64,000 nt of DNA from Aurifilum marmelostoma (Eukaryota > Ascomycota > Sordariomycetes > Diaporthales > Cryphonectriaceae): the NCBI GenBank assembly GCA_027559495.1, contig JAMXSV010000023.1, positions 248,001-312,000 of the forward strand, written 5' to 3'. This document shows, in pieces, positions 46,780 through 58,289 of the stretch; within the stretch, counting starts at the first letter, position 1, and the number at the start of each line of letters is the position of its first letter. The position numbers and the translations under genes were made by a program. The notes below the pieces were generated by a model, which saw only the letters and a list, made by a program, of their open reading frames with translations, was not told where the DNA came from and did no database searches.

Positions 46780-47670
46780 CCTGGCCGAGATGTTGGGGAC
46801 AAATAAGTTGTAAGGAACTAGGGAAAAACCCGTTGAGTCTCCGCTGTTTCGAGGAGCAGTATGAAAAATCAAAGGAGCTGTGTACACCACACGCGGGAGA
46901 GAGAGAGGATCGAAGAAGGACGCAATGTCCTGGAAACAACCTGTTGATGTGTGCAAACGGAAGGTGCCTGCACCAGTTCGAAAGGAACAGAAGAGATGAG
47001 GGGAAAGGAAGAGTACTTGTGTAGCTGTCCGCCCTTCTGAAGCTTCTTTGAGAAGGCTCACGAAGCGAGGCCGAGATGGTTGTTCTCTTCGTACTGCTGC
47101 TTGGCCTCTATCTGCAGGAGCAAGATGGAAGCAAGGAGAAGGTGTGGTGAGGGAAGCAAGCGGAACTTGGGTTGCGAAACGAAAGGAGAGGAAGGACGAA
47201 GAATGTCCGTGGAAATTCTAGATGCTTCGAGGTAGACGCTGCCTGAGATGGAGGAGAAGCTTCCTCGTTTGACGGCGAAAGATTGGTCTTCCAGATGTTG
47301 ACGCTGACTTTGTTCATCCTGGAGAGAAACCGCCTTTGGAAAATCGTCTCACTGAACAAATTTGATAGGATGATGCCTTCCGAGTACCTCATATGGTTCG
47401 GAGCATGGTGTTTAGGAAGGCAACGAGTGTTCAGAACAGCAGTGACAGTAGTCGTGTCCTCAGAATACCATCACCTCTGTTGACTTCAGCGGTCGTCCCT
47501 CGCAAACCATGTCTTCCAAAGCACCAGTAAGTACCGACATCAATCTACATGTGTCAATGACGTCTGTAATGATTGAAATCATCCTGAACTCGCGACATAT
47601 TTTGATATTTCTTTTCTAATCTGAGATGACCCTCATTGCGAGCAAGATATCTTGATTATGTGCGGGATTT
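46780..47670. other. upstream region of BRCT-WGR gene and trpC 3' flank
   Basis: This region may include further 5' exons of the BRCT-WGR gene on the minus strand, for example an exon-like piece at about 47049-47107 bounded by CTGCAG and GTGAGC. On the plus strand an ATG at 47511 is followed 18 nt later by GTAAGT, but no downstream exon is recognisable. Confidence 0.35.
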
Positions 47671-50013
47671 CTACCTAATGGCTTTGGCCGCCTTGACGAA
47701 AGCCCGAATCTTGTCCAAATCCTGCTTCCCGTCCACTTCTACACCACTGCTGACATCGACACCGACTATTCTTGAGGAGAGAGGACCGACTGCACTTACG
47801 GCCTCCGCAACATTGTCAGGGTCGAGTCCACCAGCAAACAAGATCGTCAGACCGTCATCCTTCTCGAGTGCCGCGCGGACGGCAGTATGGTTGAGCAATT
47901 GCCCCGACCCCGACCCAGAATCCAGCAGAGGAAGGACGTGATAACCCCGAGATCCCAGACCGGGCTCGCCTGGGCTGAATTTGTGAATGACTGGAACGGG
48001 AATGAGATGAGCCCACTCGATAGGTTCTTTCCCATGTAGTTGAACGACGTCAAGGTCGTACAGCTTCTGCTTCTCGAGCACCTCTTCCAAAGGCTGATCC
48101 ATGAAGACACCAACAAGAAGCGGACCTCTACCCGTCAATGTGCGCCTTGCAACAGAGAAGCAGTCCACAGCTATGTCAGAGTCGGCGGTAGATGCTGCAT
48201 GTGGATTTGGAGCGCGGTTTGCATGGACTGCTTGTGAGATGGCCACAGCCGTCTCATGAGAGACGCAGCGCTTCGTGCCAGGCACCAGGATCATGCCCAC
48301 CAAGTCTGCACCTGCCTTCACGGCTTCAACCGCAGCTTCAGCGCTACGGGTCCCGCATATCTTCACAAGAAGAGATGGCGTTTCGGTTGTCGCTGGAGGT
48401 GTTGTTGCGCCTGAGCAGAGTTCTCGGATGAACTGGGACGCATCGGGAGCCCGCATGATTGCCTCTCCGACAAGGACAGCATTGACGCCGTCATTCTGGC
48501 AGTCCTTGACGTCCTTGTGGGAGTTGATACCACTGAGGGCGCAGATGACAGTCTCCTTTGGGACCATGCTTCGCAGGCTCCTCGTAGTACCCAGGTCGAC
48601 CTCGAAAGTCTCCAAGTTGCGGTTGTTTACGCCAATGGCCTTGGAGCCGAGCTTGACGGCTATGGTCATCTCCTCGGCGTTTTGAACTTCAACGAGAGGT
48701 TCCATACCAAGTGACAAAGAGTACTTGTACAGGCGTTCGAGAAGCTCCGTGTCAAGCATCTTGACGATGAGCAGGATGGTGTCGGCGCCTGCAAGGCGAG
48801 CTTCCAGGATTTGGTATTCGTCGAATACAAATTCCTTACGAAGGATGGCGGGCCGGTTCGGCATGTTGTTCAAGGCCTGGCGAACCGCTCTCAGGTCTTC
48901 GATACTACCCTTGAACCACTCGGGCTCGGTCAGAACCGAGATCACACTCGCTCCTGCAAGCGCGTACTTCCTGGCCTGCGTAGGAGCGTTGATGTCAAGG
49001 GCAAAAACACCTTTGGATGGCGATGCTCTCTTGATCTCGGCCATAAGGGAAACATCAAATGGAGACTTGCGGAGACGCTCGACAAATGGGACGAGTGGCG
49101 GGGCGCAGTTGAGATTATAGGCAGCTTGCAGGTCTGCCAGTCTTTGCGACGGGATCTCCTTCTGGACGGCAACTGCAGTTTTCCTATGAGCATAAATCTG
49201 CTGGAGAATGTTGTTCTTCTTTGGCGCGGTCGAGGAAGACTGTGTCACATTTGCTGCTGTTGCGTTCTTCTGCAGTCGCTGGCTCTCGGCCCACGTGCCT
49301 CCTTGGGTAAGCAGGAAATTCTTGAACATGGCCCTGCCATCGGCTGAGAGGATGCTCTCGGGGTGGAACTGCACTCCCTCGATCGTGAACTCCTTGTGGC
49401 GGACTCCCATGATGACCCCCTGCGTACCATCTCCCTTGGCGATCCAGGAGGTCACCTCCAGGCAAGGCGGTAATGACACGTGGGTGCCGGCGAGAGAATG
49501 ATACCGAGTGACAGGGAGACCCTGCGATAGACCTGCGTAGACACCTTTGGAATCATGGCACAAGGGCGACGTCTTGCCATGGAGGATCTCGCCTGTCTGG
49601 TGGACATCACCGCCGTAGACATCAAGAATACACTGCCTGTACTGCTCGTCAGCACTAAGACGCACGTTTTAGAACTCGGGCCCAACACTGACTGTCCCAT
49701 ACAGACCCCGAAAATGGGGATCTTGCCTGCGAAATGGCGAATTGCATCTCGACTGAGGCCAGAATCCGTCTGTGGATGGCCCGGGCCCGGGCTGACAACC
49801 AATTGGGTGGGCTTCTTGGCAATCAGCTCATCAAGGCTGATCTGATCGTTGCGGAACACTGTGACGGTAGCCCCCCTCTAGTACCAGGTACTGGTAGACG
49901 TTGTATGTGAAGGAGTCATAGTTGTCAATGAGGATGACGTTGGAGGCTGTAGCGACAGCTGGCGAAGGCTCCGGATGATGAGGAGAGTGGTCTATCAAAT
50001 CCAATGCAACCAT
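47671..50013 (-). CDS. trpC: trifunctional tryptophan biosynthesis protein (GATase / IGPS / PRAI)
   Basis: One polypeptide carries the glutamine amidotransferase part of anthranilate synthase, indole-3-glycerol-phosphate synthase and phosphoribosylanthranilate isomerase. Exons 50013-49693 and 49636-47671 give 761 residues. GATase spans about 25-225, with LIDNYDSFTYNVYQYL, the Cys104 nucleophile in FGVCMGQ and the His-Glu pair in GVQFHPES. IGPS spans about 265-525 (LMAEIKRASPSKGVF, then VLVGEAIMRAPD). PRAI spans about 540-760 (LVKICGTRSAEAA, and FAGGLDPDNVAEA). The frame breaks at a six-C run on the plus strand (49871-49876). Dropping one base turns VLEGGYRHS into VLEGATVTVFRND, the family sequence, and makes the exon phase fit. 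The 56-nt intron has a GTCAGT donor. A Gcn4/CPC1 site lies upstream. Divergent from NUP188. Confidence 0.96.
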
Positions 50014-50753
50014 GTTGGATCAGATGCAGAAGCAGATTTTCTGGGAAGGGGATGGAGTGGAAGCCTTGAGAGAGGCTCTGCTCTGGAAACACACGGCCAG
50101 ACAAGGTGGTAATGTCCAAGGTGAGGGTGAGTCACCAAGCTGCGTGCAGAGTCCAATGTCGCCCCCCTCGATCGACAAAGAAATATGTGTTATGGGCCGA
50201 AGTAGTAAAGACTCCTGCCTCAAAGACTACTGCTCAGACTTCCTGGCTCGGATGCGGATCACCCTGATCTGGAGGCTGGTCTGAGATGAGTAGCCTGATT
50301 TGTTGAGGACATCGACAACCGACTGATACTTCACTTTCAAAAGTCTGGTTGTCTAACGACAGGGTTTGGCGGTACCGGTTCGAGGCTCAATTTTAGTGCA
50401 ACGATCAACCTGGAGTCTATTTCTGCGGGCCATCTCCAGTAACTGGGGCTGCTGGGTTTATCGCTTATCTAACGGGCTAGGGGGCAGAGCTCCAGGGCCT
50501 TGGGCCTGCCGGCGTTGATATTTTCTGGAAGCTTTACTACGGTACTTAGTACACGTCCAGTCCAGCGCGTTCTGCTGAGCTTTCCCCACGACCCAACCGC
50601 AACCTGACGGCCATCGCGTCTCCCCCACCAACACTTGGTCTATACCACCAGATTGTTCCGTCCAGCCATTTCAGCTCTTCCGCTTTCTCAATCCCGGCTG
50701 TCCATGACTGCTCGTCAAGACACTCCAAGCGTTGCTTGCTGAGCCTTGCGACC
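50014..50753. promoter_or_regulatory. bidirectional promoter region, trpC / NUP188
   Basis: This 740-nt spacer lies between divergent start codons. It contains a TGAGTCA motif 115 nt upstream of the trpC ATG. I see no other recognisable element and no gene. Confidence 0.6.
50128..50134. promoter_or_regulatory. Gcn4/CPC1 (cross-pathway control) binding site
   Basis: TGAGTCA, the exact Gcn4/CPC1 consensus TGASTCA, lies 115 nt upstream of the trpC start. In filamentous fungi trpC-type genes are known targets of cross-pathway control under amino-acid starvation. Site seen directly; use inferred. Confidence 0.65.
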
Positions 50754-53700
50754 ATGGCCTCTCCACCAGACGCTGTTTACTTCCCACCCTTGGACCAATG
50801 CTTGAAGGGTGACAGAGTACTGCTGTATGTTTGTATCTTCTGCTGCCTGTTATACCCACGCCGCCCCTCTGACGATTCCACAGCTCTTGGAAACTGGTTG
50901 CACCCGCCCTACAAGATACCTCCGACGACCGCCTCTTAAGCGATGCCGTTTCCGGTTTTCTTCGCGATACCCACGTCCACACATTGATCCAGGATCCTTC
51001 CAAGGCGTTCAGCAAAGCCGATGCCACGAGCAAATCCGACTTCGAGACCAGAACAGCTGCTATAAATGTCACTCCTACCCAGAACGACAAGTACGATATC
51101 AAGGTCATCAAAGAGGACGCCTTGTGGCTGAGCCAGAAGGCCGACATCAATGAAGTTGCCGCGCTGCGCATCGTCGTGATCGAGTTCCAGAATCGCCCGC
51201 AAAGCCACCTGTGTGGCCCGCTCTCGACGCAGGACGTCATAAATCTGCAGCAAGCTGTCGGTGCTGATGGCACGCAGGCGCATTCGCTTCTGGCGTCTGT
51301 CAGTACGGCCGAGACCATAGATGTGGAGACGATATGGTCAAACTTCAATGCTGAGACAGGCAGACGCCGGCGGCTGCTCGAGACATACATGTCAGAACGG
51401 CGCTACTTCATGATGTTCGTCGACGCTCTGCTGGTCCTGATGCTCGAGCACGCGGGCACGAGGTTGGTGGGTCCTAGAGCAGCCCTGCGCCAACAGTTAC
51501 TGCAGACAACCTTTGGCGACGCCAATTTGGCTGGAGTGAGGCATGCAAGGCGCGAAGGGCTCTTGGCCAAATATCTTGAGCTGCTACCGGCTTGCATAGG
51601 CCGCATCGACAAGGGACCATCAGAGGTGCTGGGCGTCATGAATCTTGAGCTTGACTGGGTCAGGACGGTCGTCACGGAGACCCTGCACCTCTTATCATCT
51701 ATTTTTCAGATCGTCGATCTTGTCGACACCTTCCTCCCCGCGCAGATTGTCTCTCTCTGGTTTGAATTCGTCGACAGTCATGGTTTCTTGGACCAATTGC
51801 AGGGTGTGGACGACCAGACGGCTGAATTATCACAGCCGATCAAGACTCTCGTCTGTATCATATCGATGAAGCTCCTCAACCTCCCGAGATCTGTTCCCTT
51901 CCTCGATGGCGATTCAGAGGTGACTTTGTACCCCGACGAGGATTCCTACATCACTTCGGAGGAAGTGTTGCGGCAGCTTGACGAGACCGTGAACAACGCA
52001 GCCGGTGCCGGCCTCGTTACGGCCGGCCCCGTCATCTTCTCCTGGACTCTGATTCTGCAGCAGATGCTTTCATCACATCACGAGCGGCAAGAGAGAAGAG
52101 ACCTGCAGCAGAACAGGCAGGCTCAGGAGGGGTTTGAACGCGAAATACAACACGTCGAAGCCCGCCCCGGGGTAGGGAGACGCTCATCCGCTGGCAGTAT
52201 TGTGTCCATGGAGTCACAGTCGTACGACAAATTTCTGAACACCGTTTTTGGAAACAGTCAGCAGCAGCAAGACATGCAGCGCATCGAGCAGCTGGCGATA
52301 GCCGTGACTGCTGGGGGCCAAATGCACAACTTCTTGACAGAGATGGCTCTTGGGCTTGGCGAATCACACAATGCACCCTTTCGACCATATCTTGGAGCGA
52401 GGCTGCGATTCGTCCTCCTTGATTTTCTCAACTACAGTTTCCCCGTCGTCGGATACATATCTGAATCCATCTCCACATTCTTCGCTGTCCTCTCAGCAGG
52501 CCGGGGTTACTGGGACATTGGTGATGGGAAGACCTTGAGTGCCAGGGAAGATGTCGTCGTCAAGGCTATGGATGACCGTCTGACGGTGCAGTTCTATTTG
52601 AGTCAGGTCTGGCTCAGGTGGCCTTATGAGTTCACGCCATTCACCAATCTCTGCAAAGTGATATCCACCTCATTTTCCGAGCATGCGGCTTCGGAGCTTG
52701 GGCGTGTCCTTGCCAATACTCCAGCACTGACGTTCCACCTGCCCGACCCTTTTTGGGAATTCTCAGGAGAAGAGACGGACCTGGGAAAGCTGGAGTTGGT
52801 CAGAGATGTTCCTCTGTTTTCCGTCTTGCCATCTCGCAAGCGTCTCATGGCAGGCGAGGAGCCTTTTTGCATACCCGCTGGGACCCAAGGTCAGCTTGCG
52901 TCTGACTCAAATCGCATTGTGCAGGTGCAATATGCACATTCGACTTTTGCACTGTTAGGAAAGAGGCTAGAGACAAATCTGAGCTCTGATTCCTACGCCC
53001 TGGCTCTTGGCTCGCTGGAAGCAGATGAGCTTGCAGAGGCAATATCGCTCCTGGCAACCGTGATCCGCAGCAAGAGTGCCAGAGCGGTAGCCAGGAAGAA
53101 CACCTCTGCAGCGGGCAGCGCAGCCGCACTAGAAATTCTTCAACAAGCCGGGCGCGACTTACCACCGAACAAAGACATCGTTACTGTTATCACGGACACT
53201 CTGGATTCTTACATTGATGGTGACCTGGCGAACTTGGAGGCGTCTGGGATTCGCGTCATCACGTCCTGCCTACAGTTCCTGGACTCAATACTACCCATCT
53301 GTCCAGGCAGGGTGTGGTCATACATGACACGCTGCGACCTTCTGATGAGTGCCTCCAAAGCTGGGATGCTATCTAGAATCACCAGTACCCTCGATCTCGT
53401 CGATGAGCAGTTCGATCTCTTGGTGACGGTCGTGAACCTTTTCTCCAGCTTGGTTGAGAGCTCGGTGGCGGGCGCCGTTCACAGGAAAATAGGATCCAAG
53501 GCAATTGGTCGTGCTGCCGAAAATGAATACATTTGGCAAGGCACATCCGATAAGGCTCTGAGTCAAGTCACTCTTTCGATTGCACATACATCTGTCGACA
53601 TCCTTGAGAATTCTTTGACCTGGCGGTTCCCAACAGAAGTCCACCGCAGCGTTCTCGTCGGCGACCTGGTACCCGTCTTGACCAAACTTCTGGTTTACTC

Positions 53701-56392
53701 CCTGGGTACCGGAGCCAGAGGTGACGATCCGCCTGGCGCAGGGGATCTGCAAGATGAGAAGAAGTCGAGGGCACTGACAGCGTTCCTGCAACCGGCTGCG
53801 AACTACATCGCTGACGGATTTTTATCTTCGGCCCCCTCCTCATTACGATTCCAGCCGATCCTCGCCTCAATGTTGGTGGCGCTAGGTCTGCCTGAGTCCA
53901 CGGTATACCAGAAGCGGACAAAAATCATTTCGAATCGTCAGATTGCAGTCTTGAATTTCGCAACAACCCTCATACGAGTTGCGAATCTCAAAGAGATCCC
54001 AGCAACTGCGATAGAAGGGCAGCTTCTCAAGTGTTCCTCGCTGCTGGCTCGTCTCTGTGCGACAGATGCCGTCTACAGAGATCCCACTCTATCACTTCTT
54101 GGTGCTTTAGCGGAGCGAATCAACCGTGAGGATAGCGAAGCGCCATCCCTGCTTGGTTATTTGGGACCACAAGTTTCGCGCTCGTTCCTGCAGACAATTT
54201 CGAAACTAGACATGCCGTTCAGTAGGCCGGCAGAGTCTAAGAACGCCTGGGCGTTTTTCTCCACCATCATGCGTAATGGCCAGCACTGGATGGCAAATTC
54301 CCTATTGACGGGCAAGACGCCACGCGAGGCCCTGGGCGGCAAAGGCAAAATGTCCAAACTGGCGCCAGACTCCATTCTCAAGACGGCTGTGACGCGCTTA
54401 CGATCAATCAGCACCCTACCCACCTCGGAGACGTTGGCGATTCTGGACCTTCTGACCTCGGCACACAACTATTGGCAGTGGACCGTATTTGCTTCGCAGG
54501 AAGATAATAGCTGCCTCGGGGAGCTTCGAGCTTACGTCCGAGACCTGAAACCAATCTCCACGACTGTCAAGACAGATGCCAGGCGAGCGTGCGATGAAGC
54601 ACGTGTTGCGGCTTACATCGCAGAGGCATTTGCAATGCACCTCTACCACCTACGAAAGACAGGTCGCGAGAAGGAGTTTGCTCGGGACCTCGCAAATGAC
54701 ATCGATTACTATCTACGTGATGGTGTGACGGTGTCTGGTTACAACAGCTCGTTGCATGCCAACTTTGCCAAGAATTTCTCGAAGCAATACCCGGGATTCT
54801 CGCTAGAGAACTTCCAGCGGACGCTCCTCCTACCCAGAGAACTTGGTGATGACTACTATTATGCACTTGGTGTGGCTGACAGGATGCTGACGTTTGATCC
54901 GGGCTGGGTTGGACCACGGGAGAGAAATGGCTTCAGGGACGAAATGCAGGCAGCCAATCTCAACCTCTCTCTCGTGGACGCACAAGTCGTGAGTTAACTC
55001 GCCATCCGGGATCTTTGGCGCAGACCATGAGGCTAACTACGTTCCTAGGCTCTGTTCCATGCGTGGGAGTTCCTGCTCCTTGAACTCAGCAGTTGTCTTC
55101 CGGCGAACGAGCACCTGATTACTACTCAGATGATGCAGGTCGCGAGACAGTGTCTTGACTGCAATCAAGCCAACCAAGGACCCGAACGTATCTTCTTGAG
55201 GATTACAAAGTCTCGTGCAAATCTTGCACTGGTGATCATGCAACGTCTTCCGCCAGCATCGCTAACACCGAGAGACGCTGCCGAGCTTCTGATGACCGCG
55301 TGGGCTACCCTGAGCAGCATCGAAAATCCTCTGGTGCCAGAGCAGATTCAGCACTGGAGGACAATGCTCAGAATGCTCTATGTGGCACTTCGGGCATACG
55401 GTACCTCGTCGGCCAGTGCGACGAACAGCAGTAAGAGTGTGAACGACAACCGACTCGTCGAGGTGACCCAGTGTGTATTCAACATTCTACACCGAGTTGT
55501 GGCCCAGGGCTTCCGGTCTTTAGTCGCACTCATTCACGACACGGAGGTTGCGGTCTTACCGGAAGATCTGGCCCTCGTCACGGCTATCCTGCAAGCATGT
55601 CTATGCCTACCAGCCATGGACGAGTACTCTGGCGAGGTCCTAAGCATCATGATCTCCGAGGATGTTGGGCGGGCTGCGCTATCTTTGTTTTCATGGGCTG
55701 ACAAATTCGCGGCCAACGGCGATCCTATCTATGGAGAGCTCAGCATATTGTTCCTGCTGCAGCTCTCGAACGTTCCGGCGATGGCTGAGCACCTTGCATC
55801 TGACGGCCTGCTGGCTCAGATTGCTGCAGCCAGCATCACCACCCGCATCCAGCAACCGAATGTGAAGCCTTTTGCGGACAACATAGGAGCTCAGCGCTGC
55901 TATGACATCTGGGCGAAGGGCATCCTTCCGCTGCTACTGAACGTGCTGTCTGCGCCAGGACTGGGTCCAAACATCGCCACTGAGGTTGCCTACGTTCTCA
56001 ACCAGTTCCCCTCCCTGCTCGATAGCAGCGTCGAGCGTATAGAAGCACCAGGCATGAGCAGGACAGCTGCGAAGGGGGGTCACTTCGTCACGCTCTTGGG
56101 CGTCTCGGAGATCAACTCACTCGCACTCTTGACACGTGTTCTGAGCGGGTACAGGACGAACTTTAATCGCGAAATTCCAGAGGTGTCCTGGGACTCGGCC
56201 ACTGTGCTGGAGTGTGTGGACTATTGGCTGTCGACTAGGAAAATGTTGCGCGAAAGGTTGGTATCCCTGGGCCAGCGGGAAGCTGACTGGAAGAACATGA
56301 AGACGTCTGCGGAGGGTGTTAGCTTGCTGGAGGAGAAAGTGGTCTCACTGCTTGAGGCTGTCAAGGAGGTGCTAAGTGACGATCTAGAGTGA
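50754..56392 (+). CDS. nup188: nucleoporin Nup188 (inner ring of the nuclear pore)
   Basis: This is a large alpha-solenoid scaffold nucleoporin of the inner ring. Exons 50754-50824, 50884-54988 and 55049-56392 give 1839 residues, close to the 1858 of Chaetomium thermophilum Nup188. The N terminus (MASPPDAVYFPPLDQCLKG) is followed by SWKLVAPALQDTSDD in the second exon. Family-like stretches include ERRYFMMFVDALLVLMLEHAG and the C-terminal helices after the last intron (ALFHAWEFLLLELSSCLPAN). Most of the protein is helical repeat without short motifs. Both introns have good splice signals and consistent phases. A G6 run at 56074-56079 is in frame here, which shows that not every six-base run in the window is miscalled. 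Convergent with TIM9. Confidence 0.93.
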
Positions 56393-56948
56393 TCAGGTCT
56401 CAAGATGAAGCGATTGCAAGAAATTGGAGCAAGGAGGTCAATATGTAGCATTTTCGGCGTTTGGCTGGCTAGCAAAATGGTTGGCAGGATAGCAGGGCAG
56501 AGATACCATGTTCAATGGCACACAAGAGATGTTATGTTTTGAGACCACGCGAGTTATTTGAATATGTGAGTAGAATTGTGCTGCTGCTGCTGCTGCTGGC
56601 CATATTTGGCTGCTGCATTTTCGTGAAGGCCGAGGTATTAGCGTGGCATTTGGCATCCATTGCCCAAGCCCATCTGGTTAATTTACATGATTGATTCTTG
56701 CGACTTTACATCGTGGTCCCCATGAACCACTATGCTCAGCTTCGCAGCATGGGTCTTGATTCCATTTCGTCCCCGTCACTCGCCATGACAAAGACATGCC
56801 TTCATCCCTGAACTTTGTATGTTTCTCTGCACATGGGACCCTCGACGCTAGACACTCCCATTAGGAATTCTGTACTGTAGAACTCCTTCCAGACTGGCGA
56901 CGCGCTTTCTCACCTTGGTGAAACCGTTCCATATTTTGAAACATGTAT
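56393..56948. other. convergent 3' flank, NUP188 / TIM9
   Basis: The spacer contains a (CTG)n repeat at 56578-56598 and otherwise nothing supportable. Confidence 0.5.
56578..56598. repeat. (CTG)n trinucleotide repeat
   Basis: Seven CTG units lie in the 3' flank of NUP188. Confidence 0.85.
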
Positions 56949-57416
56949 CTATCTCTGGCCCATCTTGGTAGCCATCTCTGTGTTGTGCTCCTGGAAACGC
57001 TCAGCCAGCCGCTGGCCGCTGGCCATGTACTTCTGGACGCAACGGGAGACGCAGCCGTTTTCGCGCTCGGAGACAGCCTTCGAGGTGAAGTCGTTGACGC
57101 AGGAGGAGAAGCAGTGGTCGACGAGGTTGCCGAAAAGCTGGTCGCAACAAGACAGGTCAGCGATCGCGCGGAAGGAGAGGATGTTCCGTGGGGAAAGGGG
57201 GACCAGGCTATGCAGAAAAGAACAAGGAGAACGGAACTTACGCTCACAAACTCCTTGACCTGGCGCTTCTGCATACGCTGCTCGAGCTCGCGCTGCTCAT
57301 TGGCATTGAGTCCGCCCAGTCTGTTTTGCGCGGGTTGAATGGCGGTTAGTCTTGCAGCCTGCAGAAGAAGAGTAAGGCGTGGGTGTGAGAGATATAAAGT
57401 GAACTTACTGATCCAT
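56949..57416 (-). CDS. tim9: mitochondrial import translocase subunit Tim9 (small TIM chaperone)
   Basis: Tim9 pairs with Tim10 in a hexameric chaperone that carries hydrophobic precursors across the mitochondrial intermembrane space. Exons 57416-57409 (only 8 coding nt), 57320-57242 and 57137-56949 give 91 residues, the normal length. The twin CX3C motif is present: HCFSSCVNDF and NGCVSRCVQKY. The N-terminal part (LGGLNANEQRELEQRMQKRQ) and the C-terminal helix (QRLAERFQEHNTEMATKM) match the family. Phases and splice signals agree. The intermembrane-space import signal is internal, as expected, with no cleavable presequence. Confidence 0.97.
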
Positions 57417-58158
57417 TGTAAATTGTCTTGAGAGCTTGCTTGTGGGGGCTGTCTGTAGGAGAATCTGGGTGTTGCGCCGATGGTTGTTTGATGGTTTTCA
57501 CAGCCTCAAAAGTGCTGGTAGAGCTTGCCGATGCTGAAAATTCCAGGGCTGATGGGCCTGCAAAATGATGTCAATTGCACCTGCCACAGACCTGTCTGCT
57601 TATGTAACAATCTCAACCCTCCCAAGACTTCACGTCAAATAGGCACACCTCCTCTTTCTCTTTCTCTTTTCCCGACTTTCTCCAAGGTCTCAAGATGCTA
57701 CACAATGTTTCTGCCTCAAGAAATATCTGGCATGTAGCCCCTGTCTCTTTTCGCCTGGTTCACCAGGATTTGCCACCTGCATCAAGGCATGATTAGGACG
57801 CCCTTTCTTCATGATCAAATAGCCATGACCCCGACTGAAGGGAAGCGTCCATGGGCCCTTGGTGCAGCCCTTCAGAGCAACAAGCACCTGCGAGGAAGAG
57901 CCACAAGTGACTTGGCAAACTCTTTTCTCTTGGAGAAGGATCGGAAGCCCACATGTGCCAAGGTGGCTGCGCGCAAGCTGGCTCTTGTGACAGTTTCCCG
58001 GGCTTGCGCGCTGACGGATGTCATGTCCTAGAAGACTGGAAAATGGCCAAAATTGGTCAATCCCCAGGCCACGATTATGATTCTTAGCAGGCTTCATTTG
58101 AGCTCAAGTCAAAAACGTGTTGTCAACACCTAGGCAGCCACCCTCAACTAAGGTGCAG

Positions 58159-58289
58159 TTTTTTTCTTCTCTTCTTTTCTTTTCCTTTCCTTTCCTTCTT
58201 TTCTTTTCCTTTCCTTTCCTTCTTTTCTTTTCCTTTCCTTCTTTTCTTTTCCTTTCCTTTCCTTCTTTCCCCTTCCTTCTTTTTCCTTT
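58159..58289. repeat. 131-nt polypyrimidine tract with internal 24-25-nt repeats
   Basis: The plus strand is purely C/T over about 131 nt, built from imperfect copies of a unit like CTTCTTTTCTTTTCCTTTCC. Such polypurine-polypyrimidine tracts with mirror symmetry can form triplex (H-) DNA. Confidence 0.9.

Noticed and set aside
47511..47670. plus-strand ATG followed by GTAAGT (MSSKAP)
   Set aside because: It looks like a first exon, but no second exon is recognisable before the trpC 3' end; chance cannot be excluded.
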